Positions 44,986 through 54,100 of a DNA stretch of 64,000 nucleotides are shown here, in pieces. Source of the DNA: Sphingobacterium micropteri (GTDB lineage Bacteria > Bacteroidota > Bacteroidia > Sphingobacteriales > Sphingobacteriaceae); assembly GCF_014692515.1 (NCBI RefSeq), contig NZ_JACOIK010000014.1, forward strand, positions 1 through 64,000, written 5' to 3'. Position 1 is the first letter of the stretch; each line of letters opens with the position of its first letter. Made by a program: the position numbers and the translations under genes. Under the pieces are notes generated by a model. That model saw only the letters and a program-made list of their open reading frames with translations. It was not told the origin of the DNA and did no database searches.

Positions 44986-44993
44986 TCGGCACC
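44962..44993 (-). terminator. Second copy of the GH43-end terminator
   Basis: Minus strand: GGTGCCGA / TCGGTACC (8 bp with one G-U) around the same 8-base loop as the intact copy, followed by TTTTTTAA. It lies just beyond the GH105 fragment and could terminate the protease transcript. Confidence 0.65.
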
Positions 44994-44999
44994 TACCAC

Positions 45000-45180
45000 T
45001 TATTCCACCAGCCTATAAATCTCGCTTCCCGCAAGCAACACACAGCCCAGACCATAGTCCTCAAAGTCTGGCACTTTGTCGACAGTTACCGGCTTGCCAT
45101 CCTTCAGTTCCTTTCCCGTAGATTGGACATATCCTAAAAATCCATTCGGTTGAATCGCTTCGTCAGTTATCGCTGTCTAG
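45000..45180 (-). pseudogene. Displaced 3' end of a GH105 gene (about 59 codons)
   Basis: The minus strand encodes TAITDEAIQPNGFLGYVQST and continues in frame to EIYRLVE and a stop, closely matching the last 60 residues of the intact GH105 at 47801-48931. By eye the DNA is about 80-85 percent identical. A TAG replaces the Trp codon that begins the homologous segment, and similarity ends near 45186. It is a truncated, diverged copy with no start. Confidence 0.85.
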
Positions 45181-45225
45181 CTTTTTTTATTATCATAAAA
45201 AATTACGATAATCATTTCTTTCAAA

Positions 45226-47181
45226 CTAATTAACAGTTACATAAAATGGTTGAGAAAAAACATTTCCACATGGAGTTTGTATCCTCACGGAAACAGCAAA
45301 TGTCCCGATGTCATAAAACATAATTTCAACTTCACCAAAACTAAAAAAATCAATTTGGAAGTCTATGCCTGTTTCTTGACCATTAACCAAAAAGATATAC
45401 TCTGTATAATAATCCCCTGGATATGTTGTTGGGAACGTGAATAAGCCTTTCGAAAAAATCGCGAGATTGTATGGACCATTGACGTTCATATCCCAAGGTA
45501 CAGGTGCCGGCCCAACAGGCACAGATAATTTTCTTTCGAACGGACTTCCACAAGAATTATTTATCGTTGCCGTAACCGTTGCCCAACCAACAGAAGCGAA
45601 TTGTACGTTTACGGGATTCGAGGTATTTGCGCCTACAATGTTCAGCTGTTGCGTAACGTCCCATGTTATTTGGCTCCCTGAAGGGAGATTTTGCATTTCA
45701 AACGTTCCATTAGAGCAAACGATTTCGGATCCTGAAATCTCAAAAGGCAATGCTTTTTGAATAGCTTTATACGCGTTTAACCGTCCATATCCCATCTCAT
45801 TATTCCAAGTACCAAAGGGGTATGTAGTTCCATAATTCCCGTATATTACTCCTCCCACCTTATCTGTTGTTGTTCCCAAGATTTGATAGACATGATATGG
45901 AGAATAATTTGGCTGACATTGAAGAATCATCGCTGCTACTCCCGCTACTATTGGTGTGGCTAATGAAGTTCCCGAAGAAATAGTAAAGGTATCAGAATAC
46001 GCCGTAGTAAAAATTCCATCTCCTGGTGCGACAATACCAATGCCAGCTCCGTAATTAGAGAAAACGGATCTATTATCATTATCTCCCGTCGCTCCTACGG
46101 CCATTGTGTATGGACTAGATGCCGGAAAATTTATCGAAGAAGCATAGTCATTCCCTGTTGCAGCAAAAATAGGAATGCCTTTACCACTTCTTCCCCCATT
46201 TGAATACGCTAGTTGAAAACCCGATTGAACGAGTGCGCTGGGATTACCCAGACCAAAAGAACAACTGAGAACATGGACGGGAGCATTGTACACCGCATAC
46301 GCCATGGCACCATATTTCCAAGAATCTATACTATAAAACGTTGTATTGTTCGGGTCAGAAGATGGATTATATCCTATTCTTATCGGAATTATTTTAGATT
46401 TATAAGCAGCTCCAGTAACCAGAATGCCGTTGTTTCCTATAGCAGCTGCCGCTCCGGCACAAACAGTACCGTGCCTATCAGTTCCTATCGGCATACCGGT
46501 TGGATCGTATCCCGGCAAAGTGGATAGATCAATATGGTCAATTTGTACCGCTATATCTACAATCCCAATATTGATAGTATCACCGCTCGCCCAGCACCAA
46601 GCTTCTGGTGCTTCAATTTTGGGTAAGTGCCATGAGGAGTTATAATAAGGGTCGTTTGGAGTAAAAGCAGTTGTCTGTATTGCTGTAAAAAAGTTTGGTT
46701 GAGCATAGATATATCGCCCAGTTTCAAACAGAATATTTGATAAATCCAACGCATCTAACTCTGATACCTTATCTAACGTTAGTATATATGTGTTTACTTG
46801 ACCCAATACCGTTATAATATCAACAATGTGAAATTGTTCTTTTAGCCTCTTTAGATCTTCTTCCGTTGCTTCATGCTTAAACTTCACTACTAACTGGTTG
46901 ATAAGACCATAGTTTGTGGTAGTTTCATCAGAAAACATCTGACTTACGTTCAAAACCTGTTCTGTACGCTCATACGAAGTTAGATCACGCAGTATTTGAT
47001 TTTTATTATCAGAAATGTTCAGGTCTATTTCTAAAAATGGTGGAAGTTTGCTAGTGATATCGATTTTCTTCTCTTCTAAATATTCTGCCAAAGCATCTAA
47101 TCCTAGCGTAGAAATAGAATTATCTCCGTCCTCAGACAGATCCTTTAATTGAAGGAGAATCCGATTTCTAATCGGATTCAA
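45226..47181 (-). CDS. Subtilisin-like (S8) serine protease with Ig-like C-terminus
   Basis: 651 residues from a TTG at 47181. A pro-region (about 50-165, with INQLVVKFKHEATEEDLKRL) precedes the S8 domain: Asp209 in GIVDIAVQIDH, His237 in DRHGTVCAG, oxyanion Asn344 in FAATGNDYAS, Ser406 in SSGTSLATP. The first motif is DIA instead of the usual DTG/DSG. The last 170 residues are beta-rich (CSNGTFEMQNLPSGSQITW, then VTVTVN-like strands) and look PKD/Ig-like. No signal peptide and no typical T9SS C-terminal domain are visible, odd for such a protein. The real start may be the ATG at 47257 through a frameshift (see the 29-codon frame). It is unrelated to pectin use. Confidence 0.85.
   Translation of the reverse strand: MNPIRNRILLQLKDLSEDGDNSISTLGLDALAEYLEEKKIDITSKLPPFLEIDLNISDNKNQILRDLTSYERTEQVLNVSQMFSDETTTNYGLINQLVVKFKHEATEEDLKRLKEQFHIVDIITVLGQVNTYILTLDKVSELDALDLSNILFETGRYIYAQPNFFTAIQTTAFTPNDPYYNSSWHLPKIEAPEAWCWASGDTINIGIVDIAVQIDHIDLSTLPGYDPTGMPIGTDRHGTVCAGAAAAIGNNGILVTGAAYKSKIIPIRIGYNPSSDPNNTTFYSIDSWKYGAMAYAVYNAPVHVLSCSFGLGNPSALVQSGFQLAYSNGGRSGKGIPIFAATGNDYASSINFPASSPYTMAVGATGDNDNRSVFSNYGAGIGIVAPGDGIFTTAYSDTFTISSGTSLATPIVAGVAAMILQCQPNYSPYHVYQILGTTTDKVGGVIYGNYGTTYPFGTWNNEMGYGRLNAYKAIQKALPFEISGSEIVCSNGTFEMQNLPSGSQITWDVTQQLNIVGANTSNPVNVQFASVGWATVTATINNSCGSPFERKLSVPVGPAPVPWDMNVNGPYNLAIFSKGLFTFPTTYPGDYYTEYIFLVNGQETGIDFQIDFFSFGEVEIMFYDIGTFAVSVRIQTPCGNVFSQPFYVTVN
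47157..47179. other. Perfect 10-bp hairpin at the protease start
   Basis: GAATCCGATT and AATCGGATTC flank a 3-base loop. The stem covers the protease's first codons, and the stop of the short upstream frame lies partly in the loop. It could block the TTG start, stimulate a frameshift, or be incidental. Confidence 0.5.
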
Positions 47182-47257
47182 ATATTATTTTATCACCTGT
47201 TTCACTGTAATAAAACCTCTGCACGTCATTACGTAGTAATTGTTCAACTGCTTTCAT
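47168..47257 (-). CDS. 29-codon frame, probable true N-terminus of the S8 protease
   Basis: ATG at 47257 encodes MKAVEQLLRNDVQRFYYSET followed by GDKIIFESD and a stop. FYYS-GDKI resembles the opening of several Bacteroidota S8 peptidases as I recall them. It ends 14 bases inside the protease frame, in another reading frame, and within the hairpin. Either a small leader peptide is translationally coupled, or one gene has been split by a frameshift. Neither version has a signal peptide. Confidence 0.45.
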   Translation of the reverse strand: MKAVEQLLRNDVQRFYYSETGDKIIFESD

Positions 47258-47284
47258 AATAAATAGTTTAAATTATTTCTTAGT

Positions 47285-47746
47285 TTATTTACTGAGATAA
47301 TAAACACCGTTGACATCGTTCTCTATTTTTTTGTTATTAACGATAATAGAATCGAGTCGCAACCCCATACATTCTATTTCTCGTATTTTAGAGCCGAAAT
47401 AAACCAGTGTATCTATGTCATTTGTAGAAAAAACAAGATAACAGGTATCCCCTTGACTTGGAGGAACAGTGAGCTTTAAAAATTTGGGTTCCTTATCCCT
47501 TACAGTAAATGGTAAATTTAAGTGCTCTCCATTGACCTTTCGGACAATCTTAAAATCATCTATTATATATTTGGAATTTTCGCCAAAAAACACGTCGTTC
47601 CCCTGTTCGTCAACGATATTAAAATCCACAACAAATGGAGGTAATACCGGCAGACAATCCATATTGCTGTCATTGTTTTTTGAACAAGAATATATGATCA
47701 ACAAAAAACTGTATATAATTACGTGAGATAAAAAATTCTTCATCAT
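47285..47746 (-). CDS. Small lipoprotein of unknown function beside the S8 protease
   Basis: 153 residues; the signal ends in the lipobox LIIYSC at about residue 21. The mature part (CSKNNDSNMDCLPVLPPFVV, then FNIVDEQGNDVFFGENSKY) resembles small Bacteroidota lipoproteins with an Ig- or transthyretin-like beta fold. I do not recognise a named family. It precedes the protease by about 30 bp (to the ATG at 47257) and is lower in GC than the flanking pectin genes, suggesting a shared origin with the protease. A partner or inhibitor role is possible but unsupported. Confidence 0.75.
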   Translation of the reverse strand: MMKNFLSHVIIYSFLLIIYSCSKNNDSNMDCLPVLPPFVVDFNIVDEQGNDVFFGENSKYIIDDFKIVRKVNGEHLNLPFTVRDKEPKFLKLTVPPSQGDTCYLVFSTNDIDTLVYFGSKIREIECMGLRLDSIIVNNKKIENDVNGVYYLSK

Positions 47747-47800
47747 AACAAAGTTTATAGTTTACAATTCTAATATAGAACGGTTCTGACGTCTTCGTCG

Positions 47801-48931
47801 CTACAATCCTACCAGCCTATAAATCTCGCTTCCAGCCAGCAACACACAACCCAAACCGTAATCTTCAAAATCCGGCACTTTGTCGACAGTTACCGGCTGG
47901 CCATCTTTAGGTTCTTTCCCCGTGGATTGGACGTATCCTAAAAAACCATTAGGTTGGATAGATTCATGGCTTATGGCTGTCCAGCCCTTTTCCACGATAG
48001 GCCAATAAGTCGCCTTATCCAATATGCCGTTGTTCATACCCCAAGCCATTCCATATACAAAAAGGGCCGTGCCACTTGTTTCCTTACCACCGTAGTGATT
48101 CGGATCATGTAAACTCACATTCCAAAAGCCATCTGCACGTTGCAAAGGAGCTACGCCTTCGGCCAAACTTTTAAAATCTGCTAAGTATTCCGCATAATGC
48201 GGGTCAGTGGTGGGCAACTCCTGCAATACAAGTGCTAAAGCTGCTAGCACCCAGCCGTTACCCCGCGACCAATAACAGTCTTCGCCGTTCGGCTCTGTAT
48301 AGGGCGGAACGAAATCCTTATCGCGCCACCATAGTTTATCTTCCGGATTGTACAAGCCGTTTCCGCCCTCCACATATTTGATGTGGTGGTACATTTTGTA
48401 CATGTAATCGAAGTACTTTGTATCGTTTAGTGTAACCCCTAACTTCACATATATCGGCATAGCCATCTGGATAGCATCGATCCAGGTCCAATCATTATAA
48501 CGGCCGCTATTGATCACCGAGTCGATATTTTTCTGGATGGCTTCTATCCGTACGGGTTGTGGATCGATACGGTACAGGTCAATATAAGTCATCCCACAGT
48601 TTTGGTTATCCGCATGCCGGGTGTATACTTCTCCACGAACGGGTTTCCAGTCATGCTTTTCGCCCCATTCTACCGCATAGTCGTAATATCTTTTGTCCGG
48701 ATCAATCTTATAGAATGCCATGAGCCCTTCGTAATATACCCCCCGCGTCCAGATATTTGCCCTACGTTCTTTGTTGGTGATAATATTTTTGCCCGGATCG
48801 GGCCATTTCTTCATAAAATAATCATTCACCACACGTAACTGTTTCACCACATCCTTTTTAGTCGTGAAATCTTGTGCCGTGGATACGATACTTCCACAGC
48901 CTATTAAAATAAATAAAAACAACTTTTTCAT
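47801..48931 (-). CDS. GH105 unsaturated rhamnogalacturonyl hydrolase (YteR type)
   Basis: 376 residues, the normal size, with a signal peptide ending SIVSTAQ. The (alpha/alpha)6 fold is marked by NIWTRGVYYEGLMAFY, catalytic Asp152 in NDWTWIDAIQMAMP, YWSRGNGWVLAAL (about 231), and NVSLHDPNHYGGKETSGTAL. GH105 enzymes hydrolyse the unsaturated galacturonyl residue left by PL9, PL11 and PL26 lyases. It is the last gene of the run from 56417, 6 bp after a six-hairpin glycosidase. Its 3' end is duplicated in a truncated copy at 45000-45180. Confidence 0.93.
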   Translation of the reverse strand: MKKLFLFILIGCGSIVSTAQDFTTKKDVVKQLRVVNDYFMKKWPDPGKNIITNKERRANIWTRGVYYEGLMAFYKIDPDKRYYDYAVEWGEKHDWKPVRGEVYTRHADNQNCGMTYIDLYRIDPQPVRIEAIQKNIDSVINSGRYNDWTWIDAIQMAMPIYVKLGVTLNDTKYFDYMYKMYHHIKYVEGGNGLYNPEDKLWWRDKDFVPPYTEPNGEDCYWSRGNGWVLAALALVLQELPTTDPHYAEYLADFKSLAEGVAPLQRADGFWNVSLHDPNHYGGKETSGTALFVYGMAWGMNNGILDKATYWPIVEKGWTAISHESIQPNGFLGYVQSTGKEPKDGQPVTVDKVPDFEDYGLGCVLLAGSEIYRLVGL

Positions 48932-48937
48932 ATGTCT

Positions 48938-51091
48938 CTAGGGCATCTTTTTAAATCCTTCTTTTTTAATCTTCCATGTCCCATCTTTCGGGAATCCGGG
49001 GAAATCCCCTTCCGAAGCATCCCACCCTTCCAACATCATGGCCACGGCTGTCAGTGTTCCACCGTTGCCCGGTAGGTAGATGCGTAATCTGCCATCTTGA
49101 TAATTATGTCCGTTCTTGAGGTAGGTATTGGTCTGTATGTCCATAAACAGGGCATCCAATGCTTTTTCGGGCAAATCCAGACGCGCTGCATTCATGGCCG
49201 TCATCGGAAAATCCCAACCCCAGGTTTTTTCCCAGAACCATTTCTCCCATACGGTCTCCAGCGTATTCTTCATAATACCTTTGTCCAGTTTTGGAGATTC
49301 AGGAACCATCCCCAAAGCGCCCAGCACAGCCGGGTGATCCGTCATCCATTTCGGAAAAGTATAAGAGTCCGTTGCTGTTTCGGTAGCTAGATAAACATCG
49401 CCCTGCACCGGTAACGGAGCCAGTTTGTTAATGACCTCGTCCCATTCGGCAACCCGCGGTTCACCTAAGCGCTCTTTCCATTCCTGTGCAACGCGCAATG
49501 CCCAATCCCAATAAGCCACCTCGTAGGTAGGGTTAATGGTTTTCGCCGCCGGAAAGACTTCCTGTGCAGGGATCACGCCCAAGCCCAGGTTATAGCGATC
49601 TTTTTCTGTATCGTAATGTGCGTAATCTGCCATAAACTCAGCCGATGCAAAGACCAAATCTTTATATTTTTCCAAGACCTTTTTATCTTGCTTATCGCGA
49701 TAGGCCAGCTCCGTCATATAGATGATATGGGGTTGCTGCCAGATCAGGAAAGCCGCGACCGAAGACGGACTCTCATTACCGTCGTTGTCCGACATTTTAA
49801 TCCACCGTACGCCTTTATATCCCTGACGTTCTGCCAATGCTTTTGCTTTTTCAAACGTATGGAAATAATAGTTCAGCGTCTTTTCCATAATTTCAGGACG
49901 CCCCCAGAGTGCAAAATGCACCCCATGCCACCAGTGCATCTCGGTATGCGGTTTGCCATACCAGCTATTGAAGGTTAGACCTGTTTCCTGTGGCGGATTA
50001 CTACCCCCACATTGTACACGGGTGAGATATTGTGACAGTATAAGTCTACGCTCCAACTCGTGTGCCCTAGGATCCGTACTTCCCTCAAAATCTACCGCTG
50101 CACCACTTTCCCAAAACGCTCTCCAGCTATCTTCACTTTCTTGAGCAGCTTTTTCATAGTCCGCGGTACCACGTTCAAAGTTATTTTCTTCCGCAAACGT
50201 GAAGGAAAACACAAACGTCTCGAGATTCGACGCCGGTTGATATACAAAATGGTGTTTTCCGGCCTCTTCGAGTTTTCCTTTTGAATAGTTCAGCCCCGTA
50301 AAATAATTGGTTCCCGACAGGACATGTTCCAATACGGCAGTTTCATCTGCCTGCGCAAAAATTTTGCTTTCGTGCTGATCTTCCTCTTCATAATAGGCTG
50401 CTTCGTCCAGAAACTGTCCACTTGGGAAAGGGTAACGTATGAATACCTGCAAGCGTTCGGATTGGATCAAAGGGGAAGACACCTTTACCGCAATTTTATC
50501 GGCTGACTGTGCCGCCGCCGTCCACACTTCTACCGGCTCACCTTCTATTGTAAATTTACTGTAGATCAAGCCCGTCCATAAATCCAGCGTCTGTTCCGCC
50601 TGCTGTATATCTTCGACCGTCGCCTGTTCGCCGTTTTTCAACGTAAAGGCTAAACCTACGTTTCCGAGCTGCAACCGATGTGGATTTACCCGATAGTATT
50701 CTGTGGCTTCCGTATTCCTCCCGCCTTCTTTATGCTGGACACTGTATTTTGCATCCCGTCCTTCGTTGTTAAAATCATATGATTTTAAGGTTTCTTCGAA
50801 CAAGTAGTTTTCATCGTTATCGAAGGTATTCCATCCCCATTCGGACTGCGTGCCCAATGACACCCCTTTTTTGTAATATACCGGAAAAGACTGCATCCCG
50901 GTGACATCTACCGTATAAGCAAATACACCATTTCCAACGGTTAGTGAAGCCAGTGTATCGGCCGATTGATTAACGATATTGTGACGCTGCACAACCGCTT
51001 TTCGATCAATTTTTCCGCTCTCGGGCGTCGTCTGGCAGGAGGCGAAGATCAAGAGGGCTGCGCCAAGTCCCGTTATCAAATTTCTGCTCAT
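48938..51091 (-). CDS. Six-hairpin glycosidase lipoprotein, GH65-like
   Basis: 717 residues with the lipobox LLIFASC. An N-terminal beta-sandwich (about 30-300; SLTVGNGVFAYTVDVTGMQS, then WGWNTFD) joins an (alpha/alpha)6 barrel starting at SQYLTRVQCGGSNPPQETGL. HTEMHWWHGVHFALWGRPE (about 382) is like the substrate-facing loop of clan GH-L enzymes (GH65, GH15). The family cannot be assigned with certainty and the acid/base is not obvious. It lies between a DUF4450-like protein and GH105 with gaps of 33 and 6 bp, so it likely trims RG-I oligosaccharides, perhaps an alpha-linked sugar. Confidence 0.7.
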   Translation of the reverse strand: MSRNLITGLGAALLIFASCQTTPESGKIDRKAVVQRHNIVNQSADTLASLTVGNGVFAYTVDVTGMQSFPVYYKKGVSLGTQSEWGWNTFDNDENYLFEETLKSYDFNNEGRDAKYSVQHKEGGRNTEATEYYRVNPHRLQLGNVGLAFTLKNGEQATVEDIQQAEQTLDLWTGLIYSKFTIEGEPVEVWTAAAQSADKIAVKVSSPLIQSERLQVFIRYPFPSGQFLDEAAYYEEEDQHESKIFAQADETAVLEHVLSGTNYFTGLNYSKGKLEEAGKHHFVYQPASNLETFVFSFTFAEENNFERGTADYEKAAQESEDSWRAFWESGAAVDFEGSTDPRAHELERRLILSQYLTRVQCGGSNPPQETGLTFNSWYGKPHTEMHWWHGVHFALWGRPEIMEKTLNYYFHTFEKAKALAERQGYKGVRWIKMSDNDGNESPSSVAAFLIWQQPHIIYMTELAYRDKQDKKVLEKYKDLVFASAEFMADYAHYDTEKDRYNLGLGVIPAQEVFPAAKTINPTYEVAYWDWALRVAQEWKERLGEPRVAEWDEVINKLAPLPVQGDVYLATETATDSYTFPKWMTDHPAVLGALGMVPESPKLDKGIMKNTLETVWEKWFWEKTWGWDFPMTAMNAARLDLPEKALDALFMDIQTNTYLKNGHNYQDGRLRIYLPGNGGTLTAVAMMLEGWDASEGDFPGFPKDGTWKIKKEGFKKMP

Positions 51092-51124
51092 CTATATGTA
51101 TTTTTTGTATGTTAGCAATGGATT

Positions 51125-54100
51125 TTACTTTGTCAATAATGTGGCGGCGATAAGACCGACCACCACGTCGTTTGTTTCTGCGATAAGCTGTAGTGCTTTC
51201 AGGTTTTTCGAACCATCTAAAGGCAAGTCCAATAGGGTTGCCGCACCGCCGTCAATCCCTCTACTATTAAGCCCTTTAATCTCCGTGTATTTTTCCAGCT
51301 CACCACCACGATATAATTCACCTGTTTTGAGTGCTACACGATAAGGGATGTCCTCATCGGGGATCTCGAAAGCATAATTATCATCCAGATAATCCTGTTC
51401 AATCGGCCACCAGTTTGTCGGATTTTTCAATTCCAAAACAGCTTCTTCTCCATCCTCATACAACACTTTCACACGTGCATTTACCATCTGGGATTGCATA
51501 GGGTTTGTCGAGCCTGCCATCAGCAGATATACCTTATCTGCCTTGCCCTTTAACGGCATTTCTTGCACGGTTGGGTAATTATCCCATTGGCTGACAAATA
51601 GTACATTTTTTGTATCTCCTTTAATCAGGAATGGAATGCCCAGATAGTTTACTTCTTCCTGTTTACGCGCTGCCATTAAGCCGCTATCGTCAATCGAAGG
51701 TTCGACCAGTGGATAGCACCAGTTTCCGATCCCCTGCCACGGTAGCTGTAGTGTAGGAACAGCAGGCCGTGGCGATAAGTAACGCTGCTTAAAAATATCG
51801 CTGAGCTGGGCATTATAATGCGTAGAAAGATCTTGGGTTCGGTACGTCCCTTTGTTTTTCATCTCCCACTGTACATGTTTCACCGGTATCTGCGTCCCTG
51901 CTACATCGATCTGAAAAACATTGGTACCTTTCGTGAGCGAGGCGCCCGGCAATTCGACTTCCGTAACGGCTGACGGCGAAAACGACACGGCTTGCTTGAA
52001 ACCGGCTTTCTCCATACGACCTGCCAATTGTTTCTCCGTATGATTTCGTAAACGCAGACGAGGTTGTTCCTCCTCCACCCGTCTATCCACGCCAATCGGC
52101 GCGGTCAAAGAAATGTCTACCGCGTGCCACCAAGTTACATTCCCCTGTTTCAATTTCACGAAGAAAGTACCCTTATGCTCTTTCTGTACGTAAGAAAAAG
52201 TACTGGCCGTTTGCCCGGTAATGAGCTGTTGTGGATCGTAGACGTCTACCAGTTTCACACTTGTCGATAGCGGAAGCGTAAGTTCCTCTGTGTAGGGATG
52301 TTCGATCAGCGCATTATCCGGAAAATCCAACTGGCCCACACCGTTTATTTTTATAGAAAAGTCTGCTGCGGCCGGTGCTTCAAACGTCAACACAGGTTTA
52401 TTGATCGACGATCTTTTGATTGACCAATCTACCGGCTTCCCGTTCACCTCTACGGAATTCATATAGGCAAAGCTAAACGGCACTTCCATTTTTAAGGCTA
52501 CCGGTTTCTTATATTTTGTATGAATCTCGTAATAGAGATTCTCTGCTTCCCGCCGAAAAGCATAGCTCCATGCGGGTAATTCAATCTCCGCAAAATCCCA
52601 ATCCTCCGGAAACCCCGGTTTTATCAGTATATGTTCATCCAACAGCTTGGGGTAAAAACCAAATAGCCCTTCCGTTAACGTCCGTGAAGCCACCCCGATA
52701 GGGTCTGCAAAGTCTCGGTATAGTTCGCCACGGAAGGCATCGTAATGCGATAACTGTTGAAAGTTGCCCGGACTTATACCATGGTACATACTTTCCATGA
52801 TGTTGCTCTTCCACAAACGGAAGGCGTCGTCCTGCCGCCCCGATTGCCAATAGGCTAAGGCTCCCTGCAAGTTTTCTGCGAGCGCCACGTTGTTGATCGA
52901 CCAAGTATAGGGCTGCCAAGTAGTTGTCGCTAAGGTGTAAAGATCCTCCTGTTCTTGCCCCTCGACCTGGATCGGGATATGGGGCAGGTGATTATCGATA
53001 TATCGTGTATTTTGATAGCTATCAAATTCATCCAGCAAATAGGCATCTGCTATATGATAGACGGTCCATAGCCCCGGTTTGTCGTGTACCAATTGCTGGC
53101 CTAGCGCATCTTGATATTCGGCAAAATAGCCTTTTTCTTCTAGCCAGAGTCGTTCGCGCAATGCTTTGCCGATCTCCGCTGCTTCCTTTTCGTAAAAGGA
53201 AGGATCTTTTCCCAGCAGTTTAGCGAGTTTTGCAGCCGCTTTATTCGCTCTATAATTGTATGCCGAGGTATGGGCTACGCCTCCTCCCGAATACTGCAAC
53301 CCATCGCTCGCCCAGATCGCACAATAAGCATCGTAGAGACCTCCTCTCTTGAAATTACGGCGCTCCCAATCCAGATGACGTTCAATAGTAGGCCACATTT
53401 CCTGTAAATACGTCAGATCGCCCGTATAATCAAAATGTGTAAATATTTGATCGAAAAATACGAGGTTCATATCGTAGTGGTGAGCGACCGTATTGTTGTT
53501 TGGATTACGGGAAATATATCCACTCGAAAACATGGAAGTTCCCATTTCCTCTATATGCCGTGCAAGGTGTAAGGCGGTGTCCATCACCACTTTTGCTTTC
53601 GCGGGTTCTAGCACCTGGGAGTTTGCATAACTGGAAAAATGTTCTTTTGCGCGATCATGCCATCCGAGAGCATCTGCCGCATAGGCACCTCGCCAGGCAT
53701 TCAGGCGCATGCGCCAAGCGACGGCGCCGTGTAGAAAAGTGGGGCTTTCCCAGACACCATCTGCAGCGACCGCCAAAGCACTACCAAACGTATTTAAGAA
53801 CCGATCCGGCGTTTTTAATCTTATCCGTTCCGTGAGTTGCAAACGCGTCTGTTCGGCTTGTTGGTATCGGTCAGCCAACTCGGACGCACGATATCTTTTT
53901 CCTTCCAAACGGCCCTTTGCCACTTGAATATATACTGGTGCATGTTGCAGTGCGTAGGTGCTATAAACAATCGGGTTACCCCTCGCTTTCGTCTCCGTCA
54001 GTTTCGTCAAATCTTCCAATACCTTCGCATCCGAAAGCTGAACCTGTTCGGCGCCAGAAAAAGTACCGTATACAAACTCCTCTTTTCCTTTCCCATCAAG

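Noticed and set aside
45181..45225. AT-rich hairpin after the protease stop
   Set aside because: A 10-bp A/T stem with a T loop exists, but on the minus strand it is followed by A instead of T, so it is a poor terminator; the copy at 44962-44993 is better.
44310..47800. Transposon or integrase explaining the duplicated ends
   Set aside because: No recombinase gene, terminal inverted repeats or short target duplication found; only the displaced gene ends are visible.
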